64,000 nucleotides of DNA from Chamaelirium japonicum. Its lineage: Eukaryota; Streptophyta; Magnoliopsida; Liliales; Melanthiaceae. Made by a program: the position numbers and the translations under genes. The DNA lies in NCBI GenBank assembly GCA_947650365.1, contig CANTAL010000095.1, forward strand, positions 186,001-250,000, written 5' to 3'. Below are positions 9,301 to 19,500 of the stretch, piece after piece (position 1 is the first letter of the stretch; the number at the start of each line of letters is the position of its first letter). Below the pieces are notes generated by a model. The model was not told the DNA's origin. It was given only the letters and a program-made list of their open reading frames with translations, and did not search any database.

Positions 9301-9815
9301 CTGACCGCTCCGCTCTTCTTAGGCACCGCCACGATATTGGAGATCCACTCGGGGAAGTGCGCCTCGCGGATGAAGCCGGCTCGCTCCAGCTTATCTATCT
9401 CCGCTGCCACTGCTACGGACTTTGCAGCAGGTATGTGCCGAGCTTTCTGTTTGACCGGCGGGAACTCCTTCATGGTGTGCAGACGATGACAGGCGACCTC
9501 CGGGTCAATCCCTGGCATGTCCGCGAAGCTCCAAGCAAATACGTCGCGATATTCCCTGAGCAAGCTGGTTATGGCTTGGACCTCGCCCTCGGTTAACGAG
9601 GTCCCAAGACTAACAATTCTTGGCCCTTCTTTGCCACCAATATCGATCTCTTGAAGTGCTTCGGCAACCGGAAAACTACCTCTCTTGGGGGTTGTTAGGC
9701 GGCCTTCCTCCAACTTAAGATCCACACCGCTCCCACCCGAAGATGGAGTAGGGGACTTAAACGAAGAGGCCCCCAACGGGCTCCCCAGGAGCTCGCTTGT
9801 ACCGGGCGGTAATTG
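6357..9815 (-). CDS. pol: Pol: reverse transcriptase, dual RNase H, integrase
   Basis: Continues in frame after the UAG at 9816-9818; there is no early ATG, so readthrough is the likely route. Residues are numbered from codon 9776 (1139 to the TAA). RT is at about 100-300, with SFMDGYSGYNQI, MPFGLKNAGATYQ and the catalytic YVDD at 263-266. The first RNase H (about 375-515) has lost its catalytic acids: the usual DASDxA position reads LAVTENAVSG. A second RNase H (565-690) keeps D572 (VDGSS), E609 (NNEAEYEA), D633 (FSDSQL) and D683. Integrase has the zinc motif H792, H799, C830, C833 and the triad D862, D922, E958 with D,D-35-E spacing, then a GPY motif at 1102-1104. The protein copies the element's RNA and inserts the cDNA. 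The frame is intact, as expected for a very young copy. Confidence 0.96.
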   Translation of the reverse strand, partial: QLPPGTSELLGSPLGASSFKSPTPSSGGSGVDLKLEEGRLTTPKRGSFPVAEALQEIDIGGKEGPRIVSLGTSLTEGEVQAITSLLREYRDVFAWSFADMPGIDPEVACHRLHTMKEFPPVKQKARHIPAAKSVAVAAEIDKLERAGFIREAHFPEWISNIVAVPKKSGAVRVCIDFSDLNKACPKDGFPLSRIGALVDAAVGFRALSFMDGYSGYNQIPLHPEDQEKTAFYSGAGYQKLYCYQVMPFGLKNAGATYQRLVTQMFKNQIGRNVEVYVDDLLVKSRERGGHVADLRETFEILRKYRMRLNPAKCAFGVTSGKFLGYLVTHRGIEADPGQIRALVEMPAPRTQQEVQRLSGRIAALNRFISKSSDNCRPLFELLRKGASICWDENCEHAFQKIKDYLASPPILAAPKDGAELGVYLAVTENAVSGVLVVEEAKVERPVYFVSHTMLPAELRYRPIEKVALALVLTARKLHPYFSAHIVKVITEHPLKSALSRPSVAGRLYRWSAELAAYGLEYVPRVAVKGQALADFLADFPIEEPVQYQEDEPTEAHPGKARFLDNQGERPPNEHPEAMGWELFVDGSSNALGAGIGVALIAQEMLLEKSVRLDFAATNNEAEYEALLAGLELAQEVGAKRLKVFSDSQLIICQINGEYASRDARMAIYVDLVKSKAAEFEKISFEQIPRADNRRADALANAASLLGTSEARHILIEVQNQSRLQLAELAVNQVSADVSPGGWIAPILRFLQEGELPGDREEARRMEKCAGRYLIRWDRLFRRSFSGPNLRCIESPEIEEVLNCIHSGELGNHAGGRSLAKKVRRQGYWWPTLEQDALKTALRCIQCQKHATTNHMPAEELHPLASPWPFQQWGMDIVGPFPVSTRQKKFILVATDYFTKWVEAVPLAKIGEKQVKDFLWKNIFCRFGLPRVLITDNGRQFDNRLIRSFCVEYGVDLRFSSPRNPQSNGQAEATNRVILDNLKKRLEGKKGLWEQELDGVLWAYRTTPRRSTDESPFSLTYGCEAVLPIEAELPTERKLAAGEVDNDALLADSLDQLEEKRERANLHLAGYRQEMKRAYNKRVRHRAFKAGDMVMRKVFANTQEPNAGKLAANWEGPYIIREARGSGAYQLMTAEGDLLERPWNALHLRKFYA

Positions 9816-9824
9816 CTAGGAGGG
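9816..9824 (-). promoter_or_regulatory. Candidate translational readthrough site UAG CAA UUA
   Basis: On the minus strand the protease ends TCC TAG and is followed by CAA TTA CCG in the same frame. UAG-CAR-YYA is the type I stop-codon readthrough consensus known from tobamovirus replicases, and CAA UUA fits it exactly. The frame then runs uninterrupted through RT and integrase. Inference: translation past this stop yields the RT-integrase part at a fraction of the upstream product. Confidence 0.6.
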
Positions 9825-10514
9825 TGCGGGCCTCTTGGCCTCGGCGACCTCCACGTCCATGAGGTGAGGAGCATCCTGCTCGCATCTGGTTGTGGCTACC
9901 TGATCTCCCCGAATGACCACGACCCCACCCGTGGTTGGGAATTTGAGGGCCTGATGGTTGGGTGAAGATACTGCCTTCATCTGCCTTAGCCAAGGCCGCC
10001 CAAGAATGGCGTTAAAGGCCGAACTCCCGTTGACTACCGCGAAGCGGACTTGGCGAGCTTCCGGGCCCGCTGTCACGGTGAGGGTTATCTCTCCCGCTAC
10101 TTTAGCGACCTCACCGGTGAATCCGCTGAGGGAGCTCGTCGAGGGAGACAAGTCGGCAAGTCTCAAACCCATTCGTAGGTAGGCCGACAGAAAGAGGATG
10201 TCAACGGCGCTCCCTGAATCCACCAGAGCTCGCCTTACCTCGATGTTTGCCATCATCAGGCGTATGACGAGGGGGTCATTGTGGGGCGCGACAACCCCAG
10301 CCATGTCATCCTCCGAAAACCATAGGAAATCGCGGGCTTCTGCCCTCGGCGCTTGAAGTAAAGTAGGAGTTAGCGAGACAGAAAATACCTTCTGCGCCCG
10401 CTCCATCTCCCTTACTCGCCGGCGGGCTTCATTACTTGATCTGGGGCCGCTCAGTCGCCCACTAATGGTGTGGCAGATCGCCGGTCCTCCCGGGGGAGGA
10501 GGAGGTAAGGCGGG
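9816..10514 (-). CDS. pro: Retroviral-type aspartic protease domain, between two in-frame UAG codons
   Basis: The frame is open from the codon after the gag UAG (10515-10517) to a second UAG at 9816-9818; the first Met is at 10404-10406. The active site reads ALVDSGSAVDILF, with catalytic Asp in DSG at residue 63 from that Met. The flap and C-terminal region ends in NAILGRPWL, the usual ILGR-type closing motif. It would cut the Gag-Pol polyprotein. It shares the frame of gag (upstream) and RT (downstream), so it is probably made only as a readthrough extension of Gag, although internal initiation at 10406 is possible. The exact domain edges are uncertain. Confidence 0.9.
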   Translation of the reverse strand, partial: PALPPPPPGGPAICHTISGRLSGPRSSNEARRRVREMERAQKVFSVSLTPTLLQAPRAEARDFLWFSEDDMAGVVAPHNDPLVIRLMMANIEVRRALVDSGSAVDILFLSAYLRMGLRLADLSPSTSSLSGFTGEVAKVAGEITLTVTAGPEARQVRFAVVNGSSAFNAILGRPWLRQMKAVSSPNHQALKFPTTGGVVVIRGDQVATTRCEQDAPHLMDVEVAEAKRPAPS

Positions 10515-12317
10515 CTACGCGAGTCCTGGGCGATCTCCCTCCCGAGGTGCTCGCTCTGGAATCACCTCGAACCTCCTCGGGAGCGAGATGAACTGGCTCA
10601 AGTGTCCCAAGGTGACCAAATCCTCCAGGTGGTTTTTCAGAGCCCGGCATCTATTAGTGTGATGCCCCGGGCTTCGATGAAAAGCGCACCGCCGCGAGTT
10701 GTCGGTCGAGCCAGGTTCTCCGACCTGTAGGGGTGGCGGGTACTGGAAGAAAGGCTCATTCCGAATCTGATGGAAAATTTGCCCCGGCGAGTGGGTCAGC
10801 ACGGTGAAGTCCCGCTCCCCGGGTCCCGGAGGCAGGCGCCAGTTTGCTGGCCTTCCAGCGACCACCGCGGGGGCTTCAGCGGACGGTATTGCAGGAGCTG
10901 CGGACGGTCCGGGCAATGGTACCGAAAGTGGCACCTCCCTCCTCTCCACGGCCTTAACGACAAGAGGTCGCAAAGCCGGAGGAGGTCGCTGCTCTACTGC
11001 CTTTCCCTTCCGATCTAGCACTGCATCCTCGAGCTTGATGTGCTGCTGGACCAGGGCGAATAGTTCGACCATTGTGCGAGGGTCCTTGATTACTAAGGCG
11101 TCATGAAGCTTGCCCCCCTCGGGGAGGGCGCTTCTGAAGGCGCTCACCGCGGTACGATCCTGGCCCGCCGCGTCTTCCAGAGCGAGGTAAGCGCTTCGGA
11201 ATCGCGTTGCGAAGCATCGGAGCGTTTCGCGAGCTCCCATGGCCAGAGTAAACAGAGATTCGATCCTCTTCGGGGGCTGCCTGTTGCAGCGATACTGCTC
11301 CAGGAATAGCCTAGAGAGAGTTGGAAAGTTGGGGATCACGCCGGACGGCAGCTTGTGGAACCAATTCAATGCCGATCCGGTCAGACTGCTTGGAAACGCG
11401 CGACACAAGACATGGTCCTGGTCCCGGAAAAATAGAAGTTTCCTGTAGGCCAAGAGATGGTCGACGGGATCTTGCGATCCGTCAAACAATACAAACTTCA
11501 GGGGGGTCCAGTGGTGCGGAAAACCCCCTTGATGGACCTCGCTGGTGAAAGGCGAGCTTCCTCCGTGGGCGGCGAGGTCCTCCAGTAAATCCACTGGCGC
11601 ACTAGGTCGCTGCCAGTGCCCGGGGAGAAATCCCAAAGGCGGCTGCGCAGGTCCTAGGCGCTCGTGCGCACTCCCTCTAGGAAGGGTCGGATCCACCCCA
11701 CGGCGACCCTCGGGAGCCACCAATCGGCGGCCTCCTGGCTGCTCGCGCGCGGATTCCTTCAGCGAGGCGGTTGGTCTGTGGGAGGCCGTCACCTCTCGAG
11801 GTTCGGAAGGTAGAGTCACCGCGGGCTCTTTCCCTCGTCGCCGATGGCGCGGGTCGCGATCCCTCTCTTGAGACCTCGCCTCCGATCCGTCAGAGTCGAC
11901 GCTCCGGCTACGTCGGCGAGGGATGGTCGCGCGCGAGGTCGCCTGGTTGCTGGACCGCTGGGTTACCAGCTTCTGTAACCTTGTGAGCGGGGTCTCCTTC
12001 GCTCCACGCACGGCCGTCCTCTCAACCGGGGGTTCCGGTCGGGAAGTTCGCCGTGCTGGGACGGTCGTGGGCAGACGCGACGAGACGGGAGGTCGCGCGG
12101 GGGACGCAGGCCTCGAAGGTCCTGACCGCCGGCTAGCCGCCGGAGCCTGACGCAAGCGCGTCAACTCCTCCATCATCGCCCGCTGGGTGGCCAACATCTC
12201 CAACAGGAGCTGGTCACTGAGCGGGACAAAGGGCTGGCGAGTCTCAGCGGGGGGTTCGCTGTGCACAGACCCCATACGGGCCCTCGCCCGCCTACGCCCC
12301 CTTGTCGCCGGAGCCAT
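10515..12317 (-). CDS. gag: Gag (capsid and nucleocapsid)
   Basis: 600 residues from ATG 12315-12317, 89 nt after the 5' LTR, to UAG 10515-10517. The N-terminal 240 residues are Arg/Pro/Ser-rich and probably disordered. A Retrotrans_gag-like capsid region lies at about 270-400 (PLKFVLFDGSQDPVDHLLAY, SLTGSALNWFHKLP, FLEQYRCNRQPPKRIESLF). Near the C-terminus is a zinc knuckle at residues 544-557, CAFHRSPGHHTNRC, spaced C-x2-H-x4-H-x4-C, the variant common in Tat gag rather than the retroviral CCHC. Gag packages the RNA into virus-like particles in the cytoplasm. The stop is UAG, and the same frame continues into the protease without another stop for 232 codons. Confidence 0.93.
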   Translation of the reverse strand: MAPATRGRRRARARMGSVHSEPPAETRQPFVPLSDQLLLEMLATQRAMMEELTRLRQAPAASRRSGPSRPASPARPPVSSRLPTTVPARRTSRPEPPVERTAVRGAKETPLTRLQKLVTQRSSNQATSRATIPRRRSRSVDSDGSEARSQERDRDPRHRRRGKEPAVTLPSEPREVTASHRPTASLKESAREQPGGRRLVAPEGRRGVDPTLPRGSAHERLGPAQPPLGFLPGHWQRPSAPVDLLEDLAAHGGSSPFTSEVHQGGFPHHWTPLKFVLFDGSQDPVDHLLAYRKLLFFRDQDHVLCRAFPSSLTGSALNWFHKLPSGVIPNFPTLSRLFLEQYRCNRQPPKRIESLFTLAMGARETLRCFATRFRSAYLALEDAAGQDRTAVSAFRSALPEGGKLHDALVIKDPRTMVELFALVQQHIKLEDAVLDRKGKAVEQRPPPALRPLVVKAVERREVPLSVPLPGPSAAPAIPSAEAPAVVAGRPANWRLPPGPGERDFTVLTHSPGQIFHQIRNEPFFQYPPPLQVGEPGSTDNSRRCAFHRSPGHHTNRCRALKNHLEDLVTLGHLSQFISLPRRFEVIPERAPREGDRPGLA

Positions 12318-12386
12318 CTTTGGGGTTTCTAAGGCCGTTGATGCACAGCCGTATGGTCGTGAGCGTTCTCACAGGAACCAGTCGAG
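12318..12386 (-). other. Untranslated leader between primer site and gag
   Basis: A short leader, with no room for an extra ORF before gag. This contrasts with Ogre-type Tat elements, which carry an additional long ORF upstream of gag. A 71-residue frame crosses it from inside the LTR but starts upstream of the predicted TATA box and is not supported. Confidence 0.6.
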
Positions 12387-12404
12387 ATCCCACAGACGGC
12401 GCCA
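12387..12404 (-). other. Primer binding site
   Basis: Two bases inside the 5' LTR the minus strand reads TGGCGCCGTCTGTGGGAT. The first nine bases match the complement of a tRNA ending ACGGCGCCA, such as tRNA-Asp as I recall it; the match after that is poor. Position and the TGG start are typical. The identity of the primer tRNA is not settled from sequence alone. Confidence 0.75.
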
Positions 12405-12406
12405 AA

Positions 12407-13553
12407 TGTTTGGGGGATTTTTCCTGGTCCTTGCGAGCCACCAAAGAGGTAGTGAAAGGGATTTCGAACCTGTACTTTGGAGCCTGGGGGTGTGCATTTA
12501 TAGACATGGGCGACCTATCGAGCTATGACGCGTGGAGGCTCTTTCCGGCACCTTCTAGGCCCCCACGTTCTAGCCTTCAATAGTTTCTGACAGTTCTTGG
12601 AACTTGGACCCCTGACATTCTTTGTCGTCTAGCTCTTCTGACGCAGTAGTGGGGGACAGCAGCTGCTATTCTGTTGCCGCCATAGGGATCTTCCAGAATG
12701 TTCAAGTCTAGGAGGTCTCAAACCGACTCTGACTGGCTTCCATGGACTGCAATCGTCCACGTAGCTTCAGTGGGTTCTCGACACCTGGCAATCTCAGGGA
12801 AAAAGCAAAGGCCAGCTCGCCCAATACTGCTCCGTCCTTTCGCCCATATTTATCAAGAGTTGGACCTCGCGGGAGCAACCTCTTCGATAAACAGGGGTCT
12901 AGGCGAGCTTCTGGGCGAGCTTCTGAGCGAGCTTGGGCGAACTCCTGGGCGAGCTTGGGCGAGCTCCTGAGCGAGCTAGGTGAGCTCCTGAGTGAGCATG
13001 GCGTGCTCCTAAATGAGCTTGGGCGAGCTCCTATGCAAGCTAGGCGGGCTCATGAGTGAACATGGCGAGCTCCTGGACGAGCTAGGCGAGCTCCTGCGCG
13101 AGCATGGCGAGCTCCTGGACGAGCTAGGCGAGCTCCTGAGCGAGCGTTTCGAGCTCCTGGACGAGCTAAGCGAGCTCCTGAGCGAGCATGACGAGCTCCT
13201 GGACGAGCTTGGGCGATCTCCTTCGCGCTCTTTGTCTAAGCCATTTATCGAATATGGGCGAGTATGGCGAGCTCCTGGATGAGCTTGGGCGAGCTCCTTC
13301 GCGCTCTTTGTCTAAGCCATTTATCGAATATGGGCGAGTATGGCGAGCTCCTGGATGAGCTTGGGCGAGCTCCTTCGCGCTCTTTGTCTAAGCCATTTAT
13401 CGAATTTGGGCGTGCTTCTGTGGGGGACTGGAGGTGTGAGCTGTACTCAGATACAAGGTGTCCATCCCGCTCCATGTGAAGGCGAGCCCCTGACGAGGGT
13501 TCCAACTCCTGGGCGGGCTATCCAAGATATGTGGTTTTTGATTACCCCCAACA
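12407..13553 (-). repeat. 5' LTR (right copy)
   Basis: Identical in length to 243-1389 and differing at one base (T12738 versus A574). It precedes the primer site and gag on the minus strand, so it is the promoter-bearing LTR of this copy. It contains the same 21-bp (12894-13214) and 76-bp (13191-13412) tandem repeats. The outer end CCCCCAACA is followed at once by the GATTG duplication. Confidence 0.97.
12496..12502 (-). promoter_or_regulatory. Candidate LTR TATA box
   Basis: The minus strand reads TCTATAAATGC. Transcription would start about 30 nt downstream, near 12466, leaving about 60 nt of R-U5 before the LTR end at 12407. This is a motif-based call with no other support. The duplicate in the 3' LTR is at 332-338. 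Confidence 0.5.
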
Positions 13554-13558
13554 GATTG
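13554..13558. repeat. Target site duplication GATTG, right copy
   Basis: GATTG follows the terminal CA of the right LTR and matches 238-242. The following bases TACAAATGAATTAG resume the satellite in phase with the left flank. Confidence 0.95.
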
Positions 13559-16500
13559 TACAAATGAATTAGAATGGATTCGTACGAATGAATTAGAATG
13601 GATACATTCGTTCGAATGAATTAGAATGGATCGTACCAATGGGTAAGAATGGATAGTACGAATGAATTAGAATGGATCGTGGGAAAGAATTAGAATGGAT
13701 TGTATGAATGAATTAGAATGAATTCGTTCGATCAATTCTAATTCATTAGCACGATCCATTCTAATTCATTCGTATGATCCATTCTAATTCCTTCGTACGA
13801 TCCATTGTAATTCATTCATACAATCCATTTAGATTCATTCGCACAAATGTATCCATTAGAATGGATCGTACGTATGATCCATTCTAATTCATTCGCACGA
13901 ATGTATCCATTCTAGTTCATTCGTACGATCCATTCTAATTCATTCGTACGATCCATTCTAATTCATTCGCACGATCCATTCTAATTCATTCGTACGATCC
14001 ATTCTAATTCATTCGCACGAATGGATCCATTCTAATTCATTCGTACATACGATCCATTCTAATTCATTCGCACGAATGTATCCATTCTAATTCATTTGTA
14101 TAATCCATTCTATTTCATTCGTACGATCCATTCTTACTCATTCGTATGATCCATTCTAATTCATTCGCACGAATGTATCCATTCTAATTCATTCGTACGA
14201 TCCATTCTAATTCATTCGCACGATCCATTCTAATTCATTCATACGATCCATTCTAATTCATTCATACAATCCATTCTAATTCTTTCACACGATCCATTCT
14301 AATTCATTCGTAGGATCCATTCTAATTCATTCATACAATCTATTTTATTTCATTCGTACGATCCATTCTTACTCATTCGTATGATCCATTCTAATTCATT
14401 CGGACGAATGTATCCATTCTAATTTATTCGTACGATCCATTTTAATTCATTCGTACGATCCATTCTAATTCATTCGTACGATCCATTCTAATTCATTCGT
14501 CCGATCCATTCTAATTCATTCGCACGAATGTATCCATTCTAATTCATTCGTACGGTCCATTCTAATTCATTCGCACAATCCATTCTATTTCATTCGTACG
14601 ATCCATTCTTACTCATTCGTATGATCCATTCTAATTCATTCGGACAAATGTATCCATTCTAATTTATTCGTACGATCCATTCTAATTCATTCGTACGATC
14701 CATTCTAATTCTTTCATACAATCCATTCTAATTCTTTCGTGCGAATGAATTAGAATGGATACCTTTGTGCATATGAATTAGAATGGATTGTACGAATGAA
14801 TTGGAATGGATCATATTAATGAATTAGAATGGATCGTACGAATGAATTAGAATGGATACATTCGTGCGAATAAATTAGAATGGATCGTGCGAATCAATTA
14901 GGCTGGATCGTGCGAATGAATAAGAATAGATCATACGAATGAATTAGAATGGATCGTACGAATTAATTAGAATGGATACATTTGTGCGAATGAATTAGAA
15001 TGGATTGTATGAATGAATTAGAATGGATCGTACGAATGAATTAGAATGGATCATACGAATGAATAAGAATGTATCGTACGAATGAATTAGAATGGATCGT
15101 ACGAATGAATTAGAATGGATCGTGCGAATGAATTAGAATGGATCGTACGAATGAATTAGAATGGATACATTTGTGCGAATGAATTAGAATGGATCGTACG
15201 AATGAATTAGAATGGATCGTACGAATGAATTAGAATGGATCGTGCGAATGAATTAGAATGGATCGTACGAATGAATTAGAATGGATCGTACGAATGAATT
15301 AGAATGGATCGTGTGAAAGAATTAGAATGGATCGTACGAATGAATTAGAATGGATCGTGCGAATGAATTAGAATGGATCGTATGAATGAATTAGAGTAGA
15401 TTTTGTGAATGAATTAGAACTGATCGTACGAATGAATTAGAATGGATCGTACGAATGAATTAGAATGGATACATTTGTGCGAATGAATTAGAATGGATCG
15501 TACGAATGAATTAGAATGGATCGTATGAATGAATTAGAATGGATACATTCGTGCGAATGAATTAGAATGGATCGTGCGAATCCATTAGACTGGATCGTGC
15601 GAATGAATAGGAATGGATCATACGAATGAATTAGAATTGATCGTACGAATTAATTAGAATGGATACATTCGTGCGAATGAATTAGAATGGATTGTATGAA
15701 TGAATTAGAATGGATCGTACGAATGAATTAGAATGGATCATACGAATTAATTAGAATGGATCATACGAATGAATTAGAATGGTTCGTACGAATGAATTAG
15801 AATGGATCGTACGAATGAACTAGAATGGATCGTACGAATGAAATACAATAGATTGTACGAATGAATTAGAATGGATCGTACGAATGAATTAGAATGGATC
15901 GTGCTAATGAATTAGAATTGATCGAATGAATGAATTAGCATGGATCGTGCTAATGAATTAGAATGGATCGTACGAATGAATTAGAATGGATCAAATGAAT
16001 GAATTAGAATGGTTGCATTCATGCGAATGAATTAGAATGGATCGTATGAATGGATTAGAATGGATCGTACGAATGGATTAGAATGGATACATTCGAGCGA
16101 ATGAATTAGAGTGGATCGTACGGAATGAATTAGAATGGATTGTATGAATGAATTAGAATGGATCGTGCGAATGAATTAGAATGGATCGTACGAATGAATT
16201 AGAATGGATCTTACGAATGAATTAGAATGGATCGTACGAATGAGTAAGAATGGATCGTACGAATGAAATAGAATGGATTGTACGAATGAATTAGAATGGA
16301 TTCGTATGAATGAATTAGAATGGATACATTCTTGCTAATGAATTAGAATGGATCATACGAATGAGTAAGAATGGATCGTACGAATGAAATAGAATAGATT
16401 ATGCGAATGAATTAGAATGGATCCTACGAATGAATTAAAATGGATCGTGTGAAAGAATTAGAATGGATTGTATGAATGAATTAGAATGGATCGTACGAAT

Positions 16501-19500
16501 GAATTAGAATGGATCGTACGAATGAATTAGAATGGATACATTCGTGCGAATGAATTAGAATTGATCGTACGAATGAATTAGAATGGATCGTGCGAAAGAA
16601 TTAGAATGGATCCTACGAATGAAATAGAATGGATCGTACGAATGAATTAGAATGGATCGTACGAATGAATTAGAATGGATACATTCGTGCGAATGAATTA
16701 GAATGGATCGGACGAATGAATTAGAATGGATCGTACGAATGAATTAGAATGGATCGTACGAATGAATTAGAATGGATCATACGAATAAATTAGAATGGAT
16801 ACATTTATCCAAATGAATAATAATGGATCATACGAATGAGTAAGAATGAATCGTATGAATGAAATAGAATGGATCGTACGAATGAACTAGAATGGGTACA
16901 TTCGTGCGAATGAATTAGAATGGATCGGATGAATGAATTAGAATGGATCGGACGAATGAATTAGAATGGATTCGTATGAATGAATTAGAATGGATACATT
17001 CTTGCGAATGAATTAGAATGGATCATACGAATGAGTAAGAATGGATCGTACGAATGAAATAGAATAGATTGTGCGAATGAATTAGAATGGATTGTACGAA
17101 TGAAATAGAATGGATCGTACGAATGAAATAGAATGGATCGTACGAAAGAATTAGAATGGATCGTACGAATGAAGTAGAATGGATCGTACGAATGAACTAG
17201 AATGGATACATTCGTGCGAATGAATTAGAATGGATCGTACGAATGAATTAGAATGGATCGTACGAAAAAATTAGAATGGATCTTACGTATGAATTAGAAT
17301 GGATCGTACGAATGAATCAGAATGGATCATACGAATGAATTAGAATGGATACATTCGTGCGAATGAATTAGAATGGATCGGACGAATGAATTAGAATGGA
17401 TCGTATGAATGAATTAGAATGGATCGTACGAATGAATTAGAATGGATCATACGAATAAATAAGAATGGATACATTCATCCAAATAAATAAGAATGGATCA
17501 TACGAATGAGTAAGAATGAATCGTGTGAATGAAATAGAATGGATCGTACGAATGAACTAGAATGGGTACATTCATGCAAATGAATTAGAATGGATCGGAC
17601 GAATGAATTAGAATGGATCGTACGAATGAATTAGAATGGATCGTACGAATGAATTAGAATGGATACATTCATGCGAATGAATTAGAATTGATCGTACGAT
17701 CCATTCTAATTCATTAATATGATCCATTCTAATTCATTCGTATGATCCATTCTAATTCATTCGTACAATCTATTCTATTTCATTCGTACGATCCATTCTT
17801 ACTCTTTCGTACGATCCATTCTAATTCATTCACACGAATGTATCCATTTGTACGAATGAATTAGAATAGATTGTACGAATGAATTAGAATGGATCATATG
17901 AATGAATTAGAATGGATCGTACGAAGGAATTAGAATGGATCGTACGAATGAATTAGAATGGATCGTACGAGTGAATTAGAATAGATCGTAGGAATGAATT
18001 AGAATGGATCAAACGAAGGAATTAGAATAGATCGTACGAATGAATTAGAATGGATATATTCGTGCAAATGAATTAGAATGGATCGTATGAATGTATTAGA
18101 ATGGATCGTATGAGTGAATTAGAATGGATCGTACGAATGAATTAGAATGGATTGTATGAATGAATTAGAATGGATCGTACGAATGAATTAGAATGGATCG
18201 TGTGAAAGAATTAGAATGGATTGTACGAATGAATTAGAATGGATCCTATGAATGAATTAGAATGGATCGTGCGAATGAAATAGAATGGATCGTACGAATG
18301 AATTAGAATGGATCAAATGAATGAATTAGAATGGATCGTACGAATGGATTAGAATGGATCGTACGAATGGATTAGAATGGATACATTCGAGCGAATGAAT
18401 TAGAATGGATCGTACGAATGAATTAGAATGGATCGTACGATTGGATTAGAATGGATCCTACGAATGGATTAGAATGGATACCTTTGTGCATATGAATTAG
18501 AATGGATCGTACGAATGAATTAGAATGGATCATATTAATGAATTAGAATGGATCGTACGAATGAATTAGAATGAATCGTGTGAAAGAATTAGAATGCATT
18601 GTATGAATGAATTAGAATGGATCGTATGAATGAATTAGAATGGATCGTGCGAATGAATTCGAATGGATCGCATGATCCATTCGAATAGAATGGATCGTAT
18701 GAATGAATTAGAATGGATCGGGCGAATGAATTAGAATGGATTGTAGGAATGAATTAGAATGGATCGTATGAATGAATTAGAATGGATCATGCGAATGAAT
18801 TAGAATGGATCGTACGAATGAATTAGAATGGATCGTACAAATGAATTAGAATGGATCGTACGAATGAATTAGAATGGATCATACGAATGAGTAAGAATGG
18901 ATCGTACAAATGAAATAGAATGGATTGTACGAATGAATTAGAATGGATACATTCGTGCGAATGAATTAGAATGGATCGTACGAATGAATTAGAATGAATC
19001 GTACGAATGAATTAGAACGCATCGTACGAAAGAATTAGAATGGATATATTCGTGCGAATGAATTAGAATGGATCGTACGAATGAATTAGACTGGATCGTA
19101 CGAATGAATTTGAATGAATACATTTGTGCGAATGAATCTAAATAGATTGTATGAATGAATTACAATGGATCGTACGAATGAATTAGAATGGATCGTACGA
19201 ATGAATTAGAATGGATCAAATGAATGAATTAGAATGGTTACATTCATGCGAATGAATTAGAATGGATCGTACGAATGGATTAGAATGGATCGTATGAGTG
19301 AATTAGAATGGATACGAAGGAATTAGAATGGATCGTACGAAGGAATTAGAATGGATCATACGAATGAAATAGAATGGATCGTACGAAGGAATTAGAATGG
19401 ATCGTACGAAGGAATTAGAATGCATTCGTATGATCCATTCTAATTCATTCGGACGAATGTATCCATTCTAATTTATTCGTACGATCCATTCTAATTCATT

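Larger units (their letters stand above)
243..13553 (-). mobile_element. Full-length Ty3/gypsy LTR retrotransposon, Tat lineage, with antisense ORF
   Basis: A 13.3-kb element bounded by two 1147-bp LTRs that begin TG and end CA, flanked by GATTG duplications. The coding order on the minus strand is gag, protease, RT, RNase H, second RNase H, integrase, so this is the gypsy order. A degenerate RNase H followed by a second, archaeal-type RNase H before the integrase, plus a large antisense ORF between pol and the 3' LTR with a Transposase_28-like domain, are known marks of the plant Tat lineage. The LTRs differ at one position that I could find (574 versus 12738), which implies a very recent insertion. 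The element is visibly GC-rich against the AT-rich satellite. All domains needed for autonomy are present. The only breaks in gag-pro-pol are two UAG codons. Confidence 0.96.

Noticed and set aside
12292-12507. 71-residue minus-strand frame running from the LTR into the gag start
   Set aside because: It begins upstream of the predicted TATA box and overlaps the gag ATG in another frame; no known product.
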